From contig JAOMYS010000056.1 in NCBI GenBank assembly GCA_028372485.1, positions 1 to 6,609 on the forward strand: 6,609 nucleotides of DNA, in the 5' to 3' direction. Position 1 is the stretch's first letter. Each line of letters starts with the position of its first letter. Shown here one piece after another: positions 5,995 to 6,609 of this stretch. The DNA is from Rickettsiaceae bacterium. Its GTDB lineage: Bacteria; Pseudomonadota; Alphaproteobacteria; Rickettsiales; Rickettsiaceae. Both the position numbers and the translations under genes were made by a program. The notes below the pieces were generated by a model that ran no database searches, had not been told where the DNA came from, and worked only from the letters and a program-made list of their open reading frames with translations.

Positions 5995-6609
5995 CTAAAT
6001 TGAATTATATATATCTTTATCCAAAGTACCTTCTGTGCTGTCTATAACTAATGTTACCGCAGCATCACCAGTAATGTTAATTGTGGTACTTAGCAAATCT
6101 AGTATTCTATCAACTCCGAGTAAAAGGGCAACTCCTTCAATGGGTAATCCAACAGATGTTAACATTATGGGTAGCATAACAATAAATGACCCTGGTATTC
6201 CAGCACCACCTATTGACCCTAGAGTCCCTGTTAAAATAATTACCATATAGTCATTCATTGAAAGAGTGACTCCCATAATTTGAGCAAAGAATATAACGGA
6301 TAATCCCAATTTTATTGCGAGCCCATCCATGTTTAGTGCCGCACCAAGAGGTAATATAAATGAGGTGCTACTCTCTGACACCCCAAGCTTCTTGCGACAT
6401 ACTTGCATTGTTGTTGCTAAACTCGCCTTACTACTTCCAGTAGATATAGCGACCATCTGATATTCTATACTTTTCTTGTAAAATGGAATTGGAGATAATT
6501 TGCAAAATACGGCTATTAATAATCCAAAAATTAAATATTGTAATATGTATGCTAATATAATTGCCAAGGTGAGTTTGCCTAAACTTTCCATCACTTCTAA
6601 CCCCTGTTC
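5995..6609 (-). CDS. dicarboxylate/amino acid:cation symporter (DAACS family), C-terminal half, cut by window edge
   Basis: The frame is open through the window edge (204 codons plus TAG), so the GTG at 6592-6594 is not the true start; about half of a usual protein of some 400 residues is missing. It is an inner-membrane, ion-coupled importer of the glutamate transporter (GltP/DctA) fold. Numbering from the edge, the serine-rich hairpin 1 appears as STGSSKAS (56-63), then the TM7 motif as NMDGL (93-97), hairpin 2 as GGAGIPG (134-140) and TM8 as DRILDLLSTTINITGD (167-182). The sodium/amino-group positions Asp171, Asn178 and Asp182 are kept. The family Arg that binds an acidic side chain is Ser174 here, and the Thr of NMDGT is Leu97, so the substrate is probably not glutamate, aspartate or a C4 dicarboxylate. 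The usp gene follows 32 bases downstream. Confidence 0.92.
   Translation of the reverse strand, partial: EQGLEVMESLGKLTLAIILAYILQYLIFGLLIAVFCKLSPIPFYKKSIEYQMVAISTGSSKASLATTMQVCRKKLGVSESSTSFILPLGAALNMDGLAIKLGLSVIFFAQIMGVTLSMNDYMVIILTGTLGSIGGAGIPGSFIVMLPIMLTSVGLPIEGVALLLGVDRILDLLSTTINITGDAAVTLVIDSTEGTLDKDIYNSI

Noticed and set aside
6035..6250. Plus-strand open frame opposite the symporter
   Set aside because: The minus-strand frame carries the family motifs of hairpin 2 and TM8 over exactly this stretch.
6592..6594. GTG as the start of the symporter gene
   Set aside because: The frame stays open upstream to the window edge and the family needs about 200 more N-terminal residues with several membrane segments.
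1..6609. tRNA, rRNA, CRISPR array or intact insertion sequence
   Set aside because: No cloverleaf, no regularly spaced repeats, no transposase motifs and no terminal inverted repeats flanking a gene were seen.

Overview
This AT-rich window reads like the chromosome of an alphaproteobacterium of the order Rickettsiales. Wolbachia or a close Anaplasmataceae relative is the best guess. The guess rests on base composition, protein style (Lys/Asn/Ile-rich), the alphaproteobacterial type of ParE, RppH and universal stress protein, and the tight host-restricted gene set. It comes from recalled family features, not from a search. All convincing genes lie on the minus strand, so the order of transcription is from high to low coordinates.

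Layout, in the direction of transcription. (1) Positions 6609-5995 hold the C-terminal half of a sodium/dicarboxylate-amino acid symporter (DAACS/glutamate transporter family), cut by the window edge. (2) A one-domain universal stress protein follows at 5962-5531, only 32 bases after the symporter stop, with its own GAGAG ribosome binding site. (3) Positions 5530-5110 form a gap of about 420 bases without a convincing gene. It contains a perfect 7-bp inverted repeat, a spaced 11-bp direct repeat, a small palindrome and a stop-free plus-strand stretch that may be the tail of a decayed gene. (4) A four-gene run follows in which every junction overlaps: parE (topoisomerase IV subunit B, GTG start), ctpA (S41 C-terminal processing protease with signal peptide and PDZ domain), a membrane-anchored divergent polysaccharide deacetylase (DPD/YibQ family) protein, and rppH (Nudix RNA 5' pyrophosphohydrolase). 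The first two junctions are 4-base ATGA overlaps and the last is an 8-base overlap, so translational coupling is likely. (5) Positions 163-1 are non-coding as far as can be seen and carry a short 11-bp tandem repeat.

The run joins chromosome decatenation (ParE), periplasmic proteolysis (CtpA), an envelope protein (DPD) and mRNA decay (RppH). It looks like an ordinary compact housekeeping operon rather than a dedicated new system. I did not find a convincing undescribed system. The points that most deserve a second look are two cases of lost family residues: the DPD protein lacks essentially all the Asp/His positions expected of an active enzyme, and the symporter lacks both residues that bind the substrate side-chain carboxylate in characterised glutamate/aspartate transporters. 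The structured gap upstream of parE is the third.
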